Origin: CBDDBK01 sp965225715
Lineage (GTDB): Bacteria > Bacteroidota > Bacteroidia > Cytophagales > Flammeovirgaceae
Reading direction: 5' to 3'
Assembly (NCBI GenBank): GCA_965225715.1
Contig: CBDDBK010000002.1
Coordinates: forward strand, 930,001-994,000
Length of the DNA stretch: 64,000 nt
Both the position numbers and the translations under genes were made by a program. Below the pieces are notes generated by a model. That model searched no databases. It was not told where the DNA came from and saw nothing but the letters and a program-made list of their open reading frames with translations. This document shows, piece after piece, positions 63,541 through 64,000 of the stretch (positions are counted from its first letter, which is position 1; each line of letters opens with the position of its first letter).

Positions 63541-64000
63541 TTAAATTGTCAAACTATTGAAAATCAAATCTTTCAATTGTTTTGACCCTTCACCTGTTGC
63601 CCCAGAAATAAAACAATAAGGTATATCTAACTTTTTGAAATTATCTATGTTAAGTTTATCTCTATCTTCAGGTGAGATAATATCCAGTTTATTTAAAGCG
63701 ATTAAGCGTGGTTTATAGAGTAATTCTTTATTAAAATATTCTAATTCTTTGATAAGTGTTTGGTAAGTTAGCCAAATGTCCTGATCGTTTAAATCAATAA
63801 CAAAAAGCAAAACTGCATTCCTTTCTATATGCTGTAAAAATTGGATTCCCAACCCTTTACCTGTCGAAGCCCCTTCAATAATACCTGGTATATCCGCCAT
63901 TGTAAATGAATAAGGCAATTTATATGGTACAACACCTAAGTTTGGGATTAAGGTTGTAAAAGGATAATCAGCAATTTTGGGTTTAGCTTTAGAAAGGTGC
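63541..64000 (-). CDS. obgE: GTPase ObgE/CgtA, C-terminal part (partial)
   Basis: About 153 residues of the GTPase domain, running off the right edge of the window, where the N-terminal Obg fold lies. Visible: ADYPFTTLIPNLGVVPYKLP (switch region of Obg), FTMADIPGIIEGASTGKGLG (G3), HIERNAVLLFVID, NKLDII (G4) and SGATGEGSKQL (G5). ObgE is an essential 50S-associated GTPase. The protein ends at the G5/helix part with no C-terminal OCT extension, as is usual in Bacteroidota. The first in-frame ATG inside the window (63918) is internal. Confidence 0.95.
   Translation of the reverse strand, partial: HLSKAKPKIADYPFTTLIPNLGVVPYKLPYSFTMADIPGIIEGASTGKGLGIQFLQHIERNAVLLFVIDLNDQDIWLTYQTLIKELEYFNKELLYKPRLIALNKLDIISPEDRDKLNIDNFKKLDIPYCFISGATGEGSKQLKDLIFNSLTI

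Noticed and set aside
1..64000. tRNA, rRNA, tmRNA or riboswitch genes
   Set aside because: No clover-leaf-like arms with a GTTCRANNC loop, no ribosomal RNA blocks and no known riboswitch core were seen on either strand.

Overview
The window is AT-rich DNA (roughly 30% G+C by eye) from a member of the Bacteroidota. The strongest evidence is the contiguous gldK-gldL-gldM-gldN cluster (6.9-11.6 kb), the core of the type IX secretion/gliding machinery found only in this phylum. Supporting evidence is an isolated gldF, a DUF6089-type outer-membrane barrel, M61 and M49 peptidases, a PASTA protein without a kinase domain, and a TAnnTTTG-type promoter before typA. The lineage below phylum cannot be fixed from this window. 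The many decayed insertion sequences, long coding-free spacers and single-base frameshifts would fit a genome that is eroding, or an assembly with homopolymer errors. No tRNA, rRNA or CRISPR array was seen.

Layout. 0-6 kb: two small membrane-protein genes (one cut by the window edge), a secreted M28 peptidase, lgt, then a YfiR-like periplasmic gene overlapping a hybrid histidine kinase that carries a one-base frameshift. 6.9-12.2 kb: gldK, gldL (frameshifted), gldM, gldN, a clear terminator, and aroK. 12.2-18.3 kb: an insertion-sequence graveyard (IS4-type, two IS5-type, another IS4 with intact inverted repeats, ISAs1-type) interrupted only by a PASTA-domain gene. 18.3-24.7 kb: pyrG, then a lipoprotein with kelch-like repeats whose base composition is richer in G+C than its surroundings, an XRE regulator, a predicted PD-(D/E)XK protein flanked by 81-bp direct repeats, and an IS1 remnant. 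24.7-42 kb: M49 peptidase, KtrA-type potassium regulator, Na+/Ca2+ exchanger, MITEs, a 1022-residue membrane/TPR protein, rmuC, a DUF4442 gene, gldF, a short topoisomerase IV subunit A, a barrel protein and sdhB. 42.5-47.6 kb: typA, an aspartate aminotransferase and an M61 peptidase. 47.8-58.2 kb: a DNA-modification and repair island (nuclease-methyltransferase fusion, GIY-YIG nuclease, mutS, m4C methyltransferase plus restriction enzyme), then an ABC exporter. 58.2-64 kb: IS5 remnants, a large cadherin-like lipoprotein, a CCG-domain Fe-S protein, and the 3' part of obgE.

How the parts work together. GldKLMN build the inner-membrane motor and periplasmic ring of the type IX system, which would export some of the secreted proteins seen here; Lgt lipidates GldK and the lipoproteins. 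The 47.8-56.3 kb island combines at least one complete type II restriction-modification pair (overlapping by 4 bp) with a candidate single-polypeptide nuclease/methylase.

Most worth a second look are the nuclease-methyltransferase fusion with its GIY-YIG neighbour; two MITEs with 6-bp target duplications whose ends match or resemble the local IS4 element; a six-copy family of roughly 80-bp intergenic repeats; and the frameshift in the normally essential gldL.
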